64,000 bases of DNA from Dichomitus squalens LYAD-421 SS1 (GCF_000275845.1 NW_006766916.1:162267-226266), one strand, 5' to 3'. Numbered from the stretch's first letter, positions 22,081-34,110 are shown. Made by a program: numbers and translations. Notes: generated from the sequence alone by a model not told the origin.

Positions 22081-24188
22081 TCAGATCGCAAACAGCTCCG
22101 TGTGCAGCGCGATCCCTCCGAGCTCAACACCCCTCGTCAGGCTGACCCGCGCGACCGCGTTGTGCGCCGCTCGCGTTAGCGACTCGGGGCCCGCGGCGCA
22201 TACCCCCACACCACCACCAAGACCGACCCACTTTAATCGCGACGACGCAGAGATCTCGTGTGCGCCCTCGTCAAACTCGAGCGACTTGCTGTCTGAATCT
22301 AACGACTCGGACTTGCGGGACAGCGACGGTGGCGGGGGCGTGACAAGGTCGCGTAGGAGGGTGGTAACGGACGGGCGCGGGCAAACGGTGACGTCCATGT
22401 TGGGGATGGGCGGGACGTTTTCGGGGTTGCACAGGCAGGTGACGTATACGGAGATGTGGAGGTCGAGCGAGGTGTCCGCGACGGCGGTCGCGATGTCCAT
22501 GAGCATCGGCGCGAACCAGTGGATCGCACCGTACGAACGGACACACCACGCAAACTCGATGCGCCGCGTCTTCTCGCCATTGGGTCGACCAAGCTTGATA
22601 CAGCGTGCGACAATGTCGTCAAGCATGCCTAGGGTGAACGTGATACCGGAACCGCCGGCGACGAGCAGGACGCTCTCGTAGTCGCCGAGGTCAACACTCG
22701 AGCCGCCGTACGGACCGTCGATCATGACCTGGACAGGAACGCCAGGCTGCTCGTCCTTCTCGTGATTGCGTTCCTGCTCTGCGAGCGCGTACTGGTTCAG
22801 GTGGCGAGACCAATCACCAATAGCGCGCGCAGCGAGGGTCATCGTGCCGCCAGGTAAGCATGAGTTGGACGAGGGTGCATTGACAATCGTGAGGGGGTGC
22901 GATTCGAAGATGCGTCCCGAGAAGAAGACCCGGAGGCGCACATGTTGGCCAGCGACCCAGCCATCGTCGCAATCATGGACGTGAATCTGATGGAGAGAAG
23001 TCAGGGCCCAGGACGGTAAGCTCGAGCGTCGGATGCACTCACCAGAGTCATGTTATTATCAACATGAACCAGCGTTGCGTCCTTGATGCGATAGCGGAAC
23101 ATACGGAGGAGTATGTCAAAGCCGTAAAACGCCAATGGCGGGAAGATCCATGGAGAAGCGTAGATTGTATGGTAGCATATGGTCACGAAGAACGCAACAT
23201 AGCCGAGTACACTAGGCGAAATCATCAGCTCACGGATCTGGATTCTATCAATGGGTACTCACTGAATGATGAAGAACGACTGATAGAACAACCTCCGGAT
23301 CGGACGGAACGACGTTAGGACAAGGACGCAAAGGACACCATAGGCAGCAACGCCTGATGTTTCTTTCTGCTGACCAATAATAGGTAGCCCAAACACAATG
23401 TGATTGTTAATCCATAGGGCTCCGTGAACGGTCGCACCGATGAACATTCCACGGCCGGCCCATCGGTGAATGTAGTTGAGTTTCTCATAGCCGTTCCCGG
23501 GCCCGAGTAGTAGGGACAGGATCGAGTTCTTGGTTGCAAATAGGAAGACGATGGGGAACTGGGCGAGAGCCAAGAAGCCTGCCCATTGATAGCGAAGTGA
23601 GGAGTTGGGCGCGAAGAACCCTGAGCGAGAACAACTCACCGGCGCGATTGGGATTGGTGATAAGAGGTACATGCATAGTGATACATGCGATGAGTAAGAT
23701 GAGGTATGCGGCAATCACAATCACTGCGGGTAATCCATGAGCTGAAAGGTATGGCACGGAAGACGAAGAGTAACGCGCTTTGCCCCATGCCCAGCTCGAG
23801 ACCAGGTAGACTCCACAGTGTAGCCGACCAAAGAGTTTCCCATATTGCGGAAAATGGTCGTCTCGAGGATCTAGGCTCAACATTCGCACTGCCCACGGGC
23901 GTATAACCCCGAGTCTTGGTGTCTTCGAGGACGCCAGTAATGAGGCCGCGGAGCAAGCGCCGGGTCTTGAGTGCGCGTGCGACATGCGGGATGGAGACGA
24001 GGACGGCCAGGCCGATGCCTGCAGCCCAGATGATGGAGAATTTGCGTTGCCATTGAGGGTCCACTACATAGGAGCTGTGGTATTGCAGACCGTTAGCGAA
24101 GGGGTTCGAGGAGTAATCTCGGAATGTGAGCGCACTTGTACTGCTGCAACTGGGTAGGGATAACGGGAGGAGCCCCAAAGTCGGACAT
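22081..24188 (-). CDS. Ferric/cupric reductase transmembrane protein (FRE family)
   Basis: The gene starts MSDFGAPPVIPTQLQ at 24188 and has about seven exons. Well-supported exons are 23640 to about 23750, 23578-23263, 23211-23043 and 22986-22081. The membrane half shows several hydrophobic helices with haem-ligand type histidines in NYIHRWAGRGMF, VHGALWINNH and ICYHTIYASPW. The FAD/NADPH half carries VAGQHVRLRVFF, the HPLTIV FAD motif and GGSGITFTLGMLDD for NADPH. FRE enzymes move electrons from cytosolic NADPH across the plasma membrane to reduce Fe(III) or Cu(II) before uptake. The small exon junction between about 23750 and 23780 could not be fixed with a standard donor. A copper transporter lies 2 kb away on the same strand, which fits the role. 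Confidence 0.85.
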
Positions 24189-25190
24189 GGCAGACTACGT
24201 GGTGATCAAAACCTGGCTTCCAGTGATTTATGGAGGTCAATGTGAATGGAAGTGCCTTCAGGGCTGAGGAGCTTGAGTATTGAGGGACACTGGGGGGGTC
24301 GTCGCCTACGGCAGGATGGATATCGCGCTACAGTATTTGTCCGGACCAAATACAGGAGGAAAAGCTTTTTTCATCCCATCTCCCAGGGACAAGCGCCGAC
24401 TGACAGGGTGCTCCCGACGAAAAGTTTTTTAACCTCATCGCTGGGACCCTGAGAGTGTGTGGCGTCCAGGGCTCAATCTCCGGAATGCGTGTCTACGGAT
24501 CGTGCATTTTCGACTCGTCCGCAGCTCGCTCAGCCGTTGTGATCGTGCACTTGTCTCAGCCACTCAATCAGAAGGCCTCTTCACGGGCACAGATATGTCG
24601 TGCAAGATGCCTACGAATGCTCTCCGAGTGGACTCATATGCTCTCACGTCGCTCGTGTTGTTGGCCAGGCACGGACGAGTCTTTTGATGTCACTTGGATC
24701 ACTGCGATTGCCCTGTGGCTACATATACACTGCCTGTGTCCAAAAATTTCGGCAGCTGGGAGTGTCAGGTTGCTCGTTGGGATCTCGCCGAGTTGTCCAC
24801 TGGAACCATACAACGAAATTATGCCAAATAATGCAGATGCTGCGCAGTCAGTACACGCCGGGACACGCTGCTGCCTCATTGCTCATGAGGCATGCCCCGT
24901 TGGCCCGCAGACGCCGCATTGACGTGGACGCGTTCTGAGTGACTGTATATGTCCTTCTGATCACAATGTGGGTTGTCGTACCAAGCAACTGGATCTATGA
25001 CAGCAGCTCCGTGGACGACGGCTGTTCACGGCATACTTGGCCGAGTGTCAAGTTTACTCTGCGCATGGCCATGCAGGTATTGTTCATGGCAGAATAGCAC
25101 GTACAATCATTAGACTGCAACAATCACGAACCGTGTAAGCTTCGCTCGCAGTGACCGCAGATGAGTGTGCCTCCCTCCGGCTGACCTCCC
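24189..25190. other. Intergenic, ferric reductase promoter side
   Basis: About 1 kb upstream of the ferric reductase start and downstream of the NADAR stop. No gene was supported. Two similar A/T tracts (aaaagctttttt near 24360 and aaaagtttttta near 24420) occur within 70 bases, about 170-240 bases upstream of the reductase start. Confidence 0.4.
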
Positions 25191-25964
25191 TCAGCCTGAG
25201 CGCAACGTCTCCGCCGCCACACCTCCACCGCCTATCCCCTCGCCCTCGCCCTCGCCCTCGCCCTCACCCTCACCCTCACCCTCACCCTCGTCTCTGAACT
25301 CCGCTCTCAAGACCTCCCTCGCCTCCCCCAACGCCCTCCCAAGTAAGTTGAGGCCCCACGCCTCCCGTCCCTCCGCACTCCCACACGTCTCCAAGGCCTT
25401 CTTCTCCCCCATCCCGATGCCCCACACCCGATCCAGCGGACTCGCCTCTACCATCTCCTTCTCCCCCGTCGCGAGCAGCTCTCTCCTCAAGTCAGGGTTC
25501 TGTCGGAACTTGTGGAGCGTGCCCTCGAGGACGATCCTGGTGCGCTCACGCACCCACGTCGCCTCGTCAAAGTTCTTCACCTTCCGCCCGAGGGCTTTCA
25601 CCTCCTTTGGGCTCGGAGCGCGGTGCTTCTTGGGAGATGCTTGCGCAGGCGAAGCGGATGCGGTCTTGGAGGGGCGGGAGCGCTTGCTCCGCCTCGGCCC
25701 TGCGCCCTCGGACTGGTTGGGAGAAGTGGAGGCGCCCGAGACCAAAGGGGGGCCTGCGATGCGCTCGAATATGTCTTTGTCCCCGAATAACAGCGCCTTC
25801 TGCGCCATCATCCAGTGCTCGGCGGTCGGAAAGAATACGTCGCGTTCTTCGTCGTCGTGGAGGGTAACGCGCGCAGTGAAGGGTGAGGGGTACCATTGCC
25901 CCGCCCAGCCGTAGGGCTGGTCGGGTTTCCAGAAGAATACGAAGTCTGCGGGTGTTGTGGCCAT
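25191..25964 (-). CDS. NADAR (YbiA-like) domain protein with Gly-Glu repeat tail
   Basis: A single exon encodes 257 residues from the ATG at 25964 (MATTPADFVFFWKPDQPYG). An in-frame ATG 16 codons upstream is less likely by family start. The NADAR core is visible: FFPTAEHWMMAQKALLFGD, AWGLNLLGRALGEAREVLR, WGIGMGEK and the region around WVRERTRIVLEGTLHKF. A basic Ser/Pro-rich insert (about residues 105-140, KRSRPSKTASASPAQASPKK) interrupts the domain. NADAR proteins hydrolyse N-glycosidic bonds of ADP-ribose-type or riboflavin-pathway intermediates. The C-terminus ends in nine Glu-Gly dipeptides from a hexamer repeat at about 25236-25290. Confidence 0.85.
   Translation of the reverse strand: MATTPADFVFFWKPDQPYGWAGQWYPSPFTARVTLHDDEERDVFFPTAEHWMMAQKALLFGDKDIFERIAGPPLVSGASTSPNQSEGAGPRRSKRSRPSKTASASPAQASPKKHRAPSPKEVKALGRKVKNFDEATWVRERTRIVLEGTLHKFRQNPDLRRELLATGEKEMVEASPLDRVWGIGMGEKKALETCGSAEGREAWGLNLLGRALGEAREVLRAEFRDEGEGEGEGEGEGEGEGEGIGGGGVAAETLRSG
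25236..25290. repeat. (CCCTCG/CCCTCA)n hexamer microsatellite
   Basis: About nine units of CCCTCG or CCCTCA on the plus strand, inside the NADAR gene, encode (Glu-Gly)9 on the minus strand. Because the unit is six bases, length changes would keep the frame. Confidence 0.9.
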
Positions 25965-26084
25965 TTGACGACGGCGACGGCAAGATAGGTAGTCTTGCGG
26001 GTTCTCCAACAACTGCGAGCTTATATGTTCGGGAAGGTCATCTCGAGTCAGGCAGACACGACGTGCTCAAGTGACGTGCACAGC

Positions 26085-26133
26085 CTCGACGTCTAGGAAC
26101 CGCGCTCGACGTCTAGGAGCCGCGCTCGACGTC
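26085..26133. repeat. 20-base tandem repeat with GACGTC cores upstream of the NADAR gene
   Basis: Two full units, ctcgacgtctaggaaccgcg and ctcgacgtctaggagccgcg, are followed by a partial ctcgacgtc. Each has a GACGTC palindromic core. Two further ACGT cores (cgacgtgc and tgacgtgc) lie just before, at about 26059-26079. The array is about 120-170 bases upstream of the NADAR start and between NADAR and the copper transporter stop. Such cores are typical bZIP (ATF/CREB-like) sites; a regulatory role is inferred. Confidence 0.7.
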
Positions 26134-26264
26134 AAGCAAAGAGTATCCACACATTCATGTTAAAAGCGTTAGTCTCGTGAACACCAGAAGTACAACAACA
26201 TCGTGAACAGTCCTTGCGCTCAGACCGACGAGAAATCATATGTCAGAGGGGGGGACGCAAACGC

Positions 26265-27050
26265 CTAATGGTGGCCAGCATGGGCCGCATATCGCCCGAA
26301 CAGCATCTCCCCAACACCCAGCCCGGCAACAATCGAGATGAGAAAGGCTGCTTGGTATGTCCTGGAGTTGACGTTGAGCACGACGACACCAAGAAGAGAA
26401 CATGAAGCGTACGAACATTACGGCAAGCATTATCGTGAAGTGCATGAGCGCCTGAGCCGCGTGGATGATGCCCCTCGAGATATCGTGTGACGGGATGAAA
26501 GGGAGAGACCCGCGTAGAGTGGACGCATCGCGAATGCGTGTGGGGAAGGAAGAGCTTGACGGCTTCTCGCCCGAAGGCAAGATGTTGGCTTGATTAGCCT
26601 GAGCGATCTGTGCTCTACAGAAGCGTCAGCGTGAATCGATCAGGACGGCTTGAATGAGTATATTGGGCATCTCGGTCGATCGGCGAATAAAACGATTGGA
26701 GGTTGGAAAAGGAAGGAACAACGAAATGTCACAACAGATAGACAAACATACCTCTTATACCAGTGCGCCTCCATGACAGACCGCATCGCCGAAATCCACC
26801 TATCGACGAGGGCGCACAGGAACAGCCCAATGCAGGCGCCGGTCATAGCACCCTTCCCCGTCGGCACCCAACCGTAGAACCATAGGATGTCTCCTGGCCT
26901 AAAGTGGAGATACGGGAGCATGCTGCCCGAAGCGAGGCTCATTGCCCCATCCATGCTCATGTCCATGCCATTGTCTAGTGCGTATGCTCCTGATGCTAGC
27001 ATAACGCCAGCGACCAGCGCAAGCAAGTAGAACGAAGGCTGAGAGGGCAT
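26265..27050 (-). CDS. CTR: Ctr-type high-affinity copper transporter
   Basis: Exons 27050-26752, 26614-26417 and 26361-26265 encode 197 residues, starting MPSQPSFYLLALVAGVM. The N-terminal segment after a hydrophobic leader has Met motifs (NGMDMSMDGAMS) that bind Cu(I). A first membrane helix follows (GAMTGACIGLFLCALVDRW), then a cytosolic loop, then TM2 with a Met pair spaced MxxxM (FTIMLAVMTYQAAFLIS), and TM3 with GxxxG-type packing (GLGVGEMLFGR). The C-terminus ends AAHAGHH, a histidine tail suited to handing over copper. The protein should trimerise in the plasma or vacuolar membrane. Its placement near a ferric/cupric reductase suggests a copper and iron acquisition neighbourhood. Confidence 0.88.
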
Positions 27051-27221
27051 TTCGTGGGTCGGTAGGGAAGCGGGATTGGGATGCGCACGGCGGCAAAAAT
27101 GATAAGAGGTCTCGAAGTGTTACGTAATCAAAGCAAACAGACACAAACAACCTTGTGCGCAAGTGCACGAGGTGCCAGAGGCATCTTACCTTCCTGCCCT
27201 CGATAGACTCATCATTTTCCA

Positions 27222-27550
27222 TCAACGCCCGCTGCTTCGATCCTCATCATGACTGGGTTGAATGAGTTGAGCGAGGGCCTCGTGGCAGCCGAGCAAGTGC
27301 ACGGTCCTGGCAGTCTCCCGAGCTGGCATTGTTCCGTTGAACGGCATGTTTGGGGTGTGCGTTTCGGTTCCCGAGTCAAGGTACTCGTGAGAGGCGTTCT
27401 CCGAGTCAGAAGTGGACAAGCGCGTCCTGACCACAAGGACAGATGTCGCCAGGGGGACTTGATTGATGACCAGCTAGCGGCAGGTCACATGGACCCAGCG
27501 AGACAAAGTAGCCAAAGAGAGGGCAGATAGAAGCAGCCAGGAGTACTCAT
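27222..27550 (-). CDS. Possible small secreted protein
   Basis: A two-exon model (27550-27489 and 27426-27222) gives 88 residues. The first exon is a signal-peptide-like MSTPGCFYLPSLWLLCLAGS. The 62-base intron has donor gtgacc and acceptor gtcag and joins in frame to TRLSTSDSENASHEYLDSG, a polar region ending at 27222. No family was recognised. It lies upstream of the copper transporter on the same strand. The non-consensus donor makes the model uncertain. Confidence 0.3.
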
Positions 27551-28436
27551 GGCAAGCTGTGATTGCGAGATGGATGAAGCCGCCGTGTTGACCGAGTCGG
27601 GGCTCGTCGCCGAGGAGACCAGTCGCAGCAACCGCGCCGGTAGGCCACAGGGAGGAAGGGGAGACAGCATGGGGACAGCACGAGTGGTCTCCGCGACGCG
27701 CTGGAAGACTTTAGCGCCGGGTGAGAGTAAAGCTTGAGGCGCCGAGGAAACGGCGAACGAAGCGCTTCGCGCAGCCTCGTGCCAGCAGGCTCCTCGAACA
27801 CCTGTTGAGAGAACGTAAGGAGCGTATATGTGCCTCTTGTGACGGCACATACACAAACACGAGTCGGATGAGGACCGACGCCGAGCTTCGCGAGGGTGTC
27901 CTCCCACTCGGCGCGGTGTCGTGTTCAGGTCACGCACCTTGAATCCTCCGACTCTCTCCTCGCAAACAGCAGCATCATGAGCAAGCAGTCATCACCCATA
28001 GTTGATCCCAACCTCGCCAGCCCATTATCCCGCGTCGATCCGCTGCGACCGAAAGTGCGATCCCCCATCGTGCGTTAGACGGATCTGGACAACACAGAGC
28101 TTGGTGAGGATGCCTCCCACCCCGTGTCGTCCGCGAGTCCTACAGAAGTGCTTGGGTGCTGCTGTTAAGGCCAGCAATGAGGAAAGGAAGGTGGGAGAAG
28201 GAGAGAACGGGAAGATGCACGGGAGGGGGAGGGTGGAGAAGGATCAAGAGCAAGGTCGTCAGCGTGCGGCATTTTGGCGAGTGAGGCATTTCCCTCATTG
28301 GCCGGGGTGTGCCTGAGGGCTTTCCAGCGGAGACCGAACCTGGGGAGTCTGAGGCGGGCCAAAGAGATCAGGCGGAGCCCGAAAGGGCGGTCGGCGGGAA
28401 GGTGATCCGGGCGCGTCCGTAACCGTCACTCTTGCA
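27551..28436. other. Unresolved 5' region of the YML020W-like gene
   Basis: A plausible first exon for the downstream gene begins at the ATG at 27976 (MSKQSSPIVDPNLASPL) and could splice from a gtgcgt donor at 28069 to the acceptor cttgcag at 28436, in phase. An in-frame TAG follows that donor, so the junction is a guess. No other gene was seen. Confidence 0.35.
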
Positions 28437-31400
28437 GCGGAGTCTCGCTCGTGGTCGGTCTCCAGCTCGAGGACGGAGCGTGCTGCGTCCGTCGTCTATC
28501 CCTTCCTCCTCAGTATCGTCCATGTCCTCCACTCCTGCTCATCGTTCTAACTCTACAAGCTGTGCAAATCCACCTAAGTGGAGATCGTCCCTCTCAAGCC
28601 CGAAGAAGCAGAAGCCGGCAGCTAGTGTTTCGGTCGTATTCGCACAGCCAGAACCAGGCGCAAGGCTCGGGTCCGCTATCGACCGCCTGCCTGCCGTATC
28701 CATCGATGACGCTGCCAGCTTGCACAGCGTCGCTTCCAGAAAGCGCGAACGCTTGAATTCGAATGCTTCTAGCTTCATGAGCACAGAGGAACAGCGCAGC
28801 GAGCGAGCCGAGGGCCAGCTCGGTCAGCGGGATAAGAAGGGTGTCGAGAGGAAGCGTTCAAGGCTAACCGCTGATGTGCTCGATGATGCTCCTATCAAGG
28901 GTCCACTGGCAGCGGAGAACCGAATGCTTTCCGCAGACGCTCCAGGTATGTGCTTCTCAGCTATATGGGTGACTATCCGAGCCGGATTGAACCTGTGGAC
29001 GAGTCCATTGTCTCTCCTGCGGTTCATGAGATACACAATATTCTATCGCTATCATCGAGGTCTCTGTGCTCTGGAAGGACAACGAAGCAGGCTTAGGAAT
29101 GATGGTGGTCACCGTGGACAGTCATCGAGCTCGGACATCTCAATCGCTCTCGGCGTCATGATTCCAGTTGGAGGTGCTGGACGTTGTTTGACGTGGTCAT
29201 CGTGTGCCGCCTCCTGTTACTGTGGTCTCAGGTTACTGAGCAGCCGACGCGAGTCCGCATGCCAAGTGATATGGCCGGATTCCTCGCTACAGCCATACGT
29301 GGAGATACGAGATACTTCGATGGCGGCGCATTCGCGTTCGATTACCATGTGAAGCTCAGAAGACACATAGCGGATAGTCGCCAGCCTAACAACAAACGTG
29401 CTAACTCTTCTGCTCTCCAATCCAGGATCAGCATCGAACCCTGTAGACCTTACGGAGTCTCCGAAGCCCATGGACACTTCTCTGCCCCCATCAGCCCAGC
29501 CAGACCAATCGAAGTCCGAAGCCCAGGCGGAAGCGGATCCTCAAGCACAAGTCCTATCTCAGGTTCAGTCGCAGCCGCAAGAAGGAGCAGTAGTTGTGCC
29601 CTTCCCGACCGCGGATCCGCAGAAGACCATCCGCGCCACCAAGTCTACCCCCTCGCGGTCTTCGTGGTTCGGCTTCTCTCGCACGAAGACCAGCGACGAC
29701 CCGGCCGATTCGCAGACTATCGCGGCGCAGCCGCAGCCGTCCGAATCAGACACCAGCGCCGCTCCCTCGTCTGGTCTGGCCGCTTCCTCTGCCGAATCGC
29801 CTGCGCCCGCACTCGCTGTGCCCATTCCCCCAGTTGACGTGTCAAATATCCCGATCCAGGCAGTGGACCTGTCCCCATCCCCACTGCGGGCAGCGCCTGT
29901 CCGCTCGCCCCCACGTGATATTCCCTCATCCCCATCCACCACCAAGCCCTCCCCGATGGGCTTCTCCCCCCGCCAATACTCCCCTCCCACGCCATCATCC
30001 CCCGCGGACAATCTGAAGAGCGCAACGACCTCGATCTCGTCCGTGGACGAGGAGGTGCCCCGCCTCGCTGGCCTCGGGCTCGGGGGATTCGAGAGCAGCG
30101 CGCTGACGATCACCCCGCAACACCCCATGGCCGTTGTCGAGTCGCAGGACGCGGGCTCGAGGGCGGGGCGCAAGCCGAGTGTGTCGTCGCTGAACCCGAG
30201 CACGAGCCGTTTCACATTGCGACTGCCGCTGCTGGGGCGGCCGAAAGTCCCCCTGGAACAGGCGGTGGCGAGTGCGCAGGCGGAGGATATCAGGGGGTCG
30301 TCCGATATGGGTGACACGGCGAAGGGCGATGACGGGGGGAACGGTATGTTCCTGATTCGAATCACACTATTCTTCTTGCGATTCTAACGCTAGTTGTACC
30401 TGCTTGTAGCTTCTGAGGGCGCTGCCAAGGATGCATCCGTTTCGAACGAGGATAAGGATAAGATCGGCAATGATGGTGCGCCCGCTGCGCCGCAGATTGT
30501 CAACATCATTCCACCTACCCCGGGGACGGAGCCTGCCGATCAGACTGCTGTGCAGGAAGGTCACGATATGGCCAGGGCCAGGGATGACTCGGGGAGGGTC
30601 TCTACCTCACGTCCGGCCTCGTGGTGGGATTACATCGGATGGAATGGAACCGGGCACCCTCCGGATGGGCATCACAAGCCGTCACAAGACAGCAAGGAGT
30701 CCGAGGATACGAACGGGGTTGTGGAGACGAAGGACGACACGCTTGCTAGCACAGAGGCGCAGATAGCACAGCCGGCCGAACAGTCCTCTATTCAGAGTCC
30801 TGAAACCTCCACGGCAAAATCCCAGGACGCGCCAACGAACCCGCAGCGAGACGGCGACACATCTCCGCCGACGCAACACGATCCCCAAGACGCGACGTCT
30901 GATAAGAAGCCCTCGTCGATCCTCTCAGCCGAGACCGTAAGGAGCCATGGCGCATCGTGGTATTCTCCTTGGGCGTGGTACTACTCCGCCAACGCGTCCG
31001 ACGTCGACGCTACTCAGGCTTCTGGTGAAGGCCCTGCTGCGAAACCCACTGACACGCCGCCGAAGACCGACGCCGAACAGATCAAGGCGGATGCGCTCGC
31101 CCGCGATCAAGAGCAGAACGCTCAAGCTCAAGCCCAAGCTCCCCTTGCGGTCCCTGCAGAGTCAGAGTCCCTTGCAACCCAACCAGAACGCGATGCGACG
31201 CCCGAGCCGAGTAATCCGATTCAGTCATCTGTGACAGAGAATAAGTCTGGATGGATGTCTTTCTTCATGTCTAAAGCTCTCACGACCAAGATGCTCTCAG
31301 AGACGGCGTACGACAAGCAGGAAAATGGCATGGAAGTCATGGAGATTGACGATGATGAACCTGATCCGTCGGTCGCAGTCGAGGTGCCTCTTGGCGACGA

Positions 31401-34110
31401 CAAGACGGCAGCGAAAGCGAAGGACATTCAAGGACCATCCAAGGAGAAGCCATCTCCGCTCCTTCTCTCCAGCTCCCCGAAGCCTTCGTCCCCCACTCCA
31501 TCCTCCTCCATCCCAAGATCTCCCAAGGCGCCGAAGTCTCCAACGACCAAATCCCCACAAGTCCCCACGAAGGAGCGGGAGCCGAAGAAACCCGAGGCCA
31601 AGAAACCCGAGTCCGCCCCGCCTCTGACGGACTCCGATTCCATCAAGCGCGAGGCGCAGCGGGCTCCGCGCGCGCCCTCCCCGGCCCCATCCAAGGCTTC
31701 TGCAGCTACGACTCCGCCAGGTAGCGCGAAGCCGGTGCAGCCGAACTTTGTCCTCCCCACGTGGGCAGACACGTTCCACACCCCGCCTCGAGCGTACCCC
31801 CTGCCAACGCGCGCCCCGAGCGCGAAATCAAAGCTGACGGGCGCGCTGTCGTATGTGGCGGGGGCGCTTTTCTCCGGCGGAGACGCTGCCGGGTCGAACA
31901 GCGCCAAAGGTAAAGGTAAAGGGAAGGCGCGGGCGAGGGCGCGGAGCGTCGACAAGGATCGCAGGGATGCGTTCGGAATCTGGCCTGTGACAGCATCCTC
32001 GCCACAGGCACAGACTGAGTTCGTGGCGTATGGGCAGGAGCTACCGAAGGCGCTGGACGTGGTGGGCGAAGCATTGAACCCGTACATACTCAATGGAGGG
32101 TGCAGGGTCGTCGTGATCGGCGTCGCTGGTTGGTCGCCTGGTAAGTGTGTTTCTTTGTGGCTTCGGTCCTGTTCTGGGCCTCTCCGACTCTACGCCACTG
32201 GTCAGCCCAGATACACTAGAAGTCCTGCCCGATCTTTGCCTTGAGATTGGCTTGGTCAGAATGGTATTTGGTATATCGGGTATATCGCGCTACCAGTGGT
32301 CGTACTGTATCAGTTGACGTGTGGTCCATGGATTGTGGAATGTTATCCTAGTATGGCATCACGTGCGGAGACCGGAACTGATCTTCTATTTGCTTATTGT
32401 AGGTGCAGTGACACGGACGCTTGCTGGAGGGGTGAGTTCTATCGACCGAGCCATGACCTCGCTTCTAGCCTTGCTGACGAATGCGTCCATGTGTGCGCGT
32501 GGTTGCCGTTGTGGCTGTGGTCCTGGTGTTCTCGGTTCGAGTACAGCTCCCGTCTTCGAGCAGTAAGTTCGTCAACATGACGGTCCAGGCACTCGAGCAG
32601 TTCGCGGAGGAGGGCGGCTTCAAATTCAAGAAGATTACGCCCATGCCACTCGAGGGGGATGGCACTATCCGTAAGAAGGTCTCCAGGTTAGTATATGGGT
32701 AGATTGTCAAATGTCAAGACTAGTGGACTTTTCTGACGCTCCGACCTGGCGGCTTCAGGGTTTACAACCACCTGCTAGAGAACGACGAATGGATGGAGGA
32801 CTTGCACGCCGCCGACGTTATCTTCGTCGCCAGTCATTCGCAGGGCGCCGTTGTCTCTACACATCTCCTTGATCGCCTGATAGAAGATGGACACATTCTG
32901 ACTTCACGCAGTGTGGAGACTCTGGCGAAGACTGCTGCTTCGATCTCTGCAGGTGGTGCTGCTTCTATCCCTACAGCTCAGGCACAGAGAGTTTGTCTAC
33001 TCGCGCTGTGTGGTGTTCATTTGGGGCCTTTGCGATACCTGAAGACCAGTTCCCTGCTGCAGCAGTACGTTCAGGTGAGCCCCTTTGATACATTTAAGTG
33101 AATGTGATGCTAAGGTGTGTCGTCAGTACGTGGAGAACGCTGCCGCCCGAGAACTATTCGATTTCCAGGTAGGTTTCTGGTCTTTGACATGCTGACACGA
33201 GCATCTTGACACTGACTTCGTTCTATCAGGACACGGAATCTAAAGTGTCGAAGAATTACACCGGTGCCCTTAGAAACGTCCTGGATCACGGCGTAAGCAT
33301 CTTCCTAAACTATTGCGGAAAGCTTGCTAACTCTGTCACAGGCCAAAGTCGTGTACATCGCATCATTGAACGATCAAGTCGTACCTATATATTCCGGACT
33401 ATTCACTGCGGCATCTCATCCTCGTATACTGCGTGCTCTATACATTGACAACGATGCATATCAGTACGTGCCGTTTGCGACAGACTGGTCATCAAGAAGG
33501 GAAGCTGATTTAACCACCGGCCATCAGCTCTTCTGACTTCCTTTCTAACCTATTGATCCTTCTAATCCGCATACGCAACGCGGGGCTGTCAGATCGAGGT
33601 TTGCTTGCGCACTTATCGGAAGCAACCGCGGGGACGCTCAACGGGGTCGGACACTCGACCGCCTACGAAGAGCCTGCGACATATACGTAAGTGTGACAAC
33701 ATATCACTTCTCGTCCTTCCCTCATGCAACAATCTATCAAGTCTTGCGGTGAAGTACTTCTTCATGACCAACGATGGCGCCAACTCCGACGCGGAACTTG
33801 TAATCGATCCATTCAATGCAGTGGAGGAACAAAACGATTACGAGGTAGGCTGCCGAGAAATGATACTTCCTCATCTACATATGTAGACATCCAGCTGATA
33901 CTTCGTTAGATCCCATGGCTGCTCCGCGATATGATCGCAGATAACAAGATATCGTACTTCTTCGCACGCGAGTTCGCGCAGTTACGAGACGCCTTCAACG
34001 ACTGGCAGCCTAAGACAACCATTCTCCGTGACGTGAAGAAGAAGCTGCAACCAATCACACGGTTGTCGACAACCGCCCCGCAAACGTCTAGTTCTATAAG
34101 CAAGCTCTGA
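28437..34110 (+). CDS. Alpha/beta hydrolase-domain protein of the yeast YML020W family, long disordered N-terminus
   Basis: Exons are about 28437-28945, 29426-30343, 30410-32140, 32403-32431, 32547-32686, 32759-33074, 33127-33168, 33230-33292, 33342-33463, 33528-33686, 33742-33844 and 33910-34110. All phases agree. The first three encode over 1000 residues rich in Ser, Pro, Ala and Gln with a basic tract (KGKGKGKARARAR). The hydrolase domain begins VVVIGVAGWSPGAVTRTL, with SKFVNMTVQALEQF, then the nucleophile-type motif FVASHSQGAVVSTHLL, CLLALCGVHLGPLRYL, VVYIASLNDQVVPIYSGL and NGVGHSTAYEE. This order matches the fungal YML020W family, whose function is unknown. The 5' end is unresolved. Introns of 480 bases (28946-29425) and 262 bases (32141-32402) are long for this genome. 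Confidence 0.82.

Noticed and set aside
22100..22681. 193-codon open frame on the plus strand
   Set aside because: Antisense to the FAD/NADPH domain of the ferric reductase.
25165..25914. Pro/Ser repeat protein on the plus strand
   Set aside because: It is the reverse strand of the NADAR gene. The PSPSPS run is only the hexamer repeat read backwards.
29565..30365. 266-codon minus-strand frame
   Set aside because: Shadow of the disordered exon of the YML020W-like gene; no domain and no splice support.
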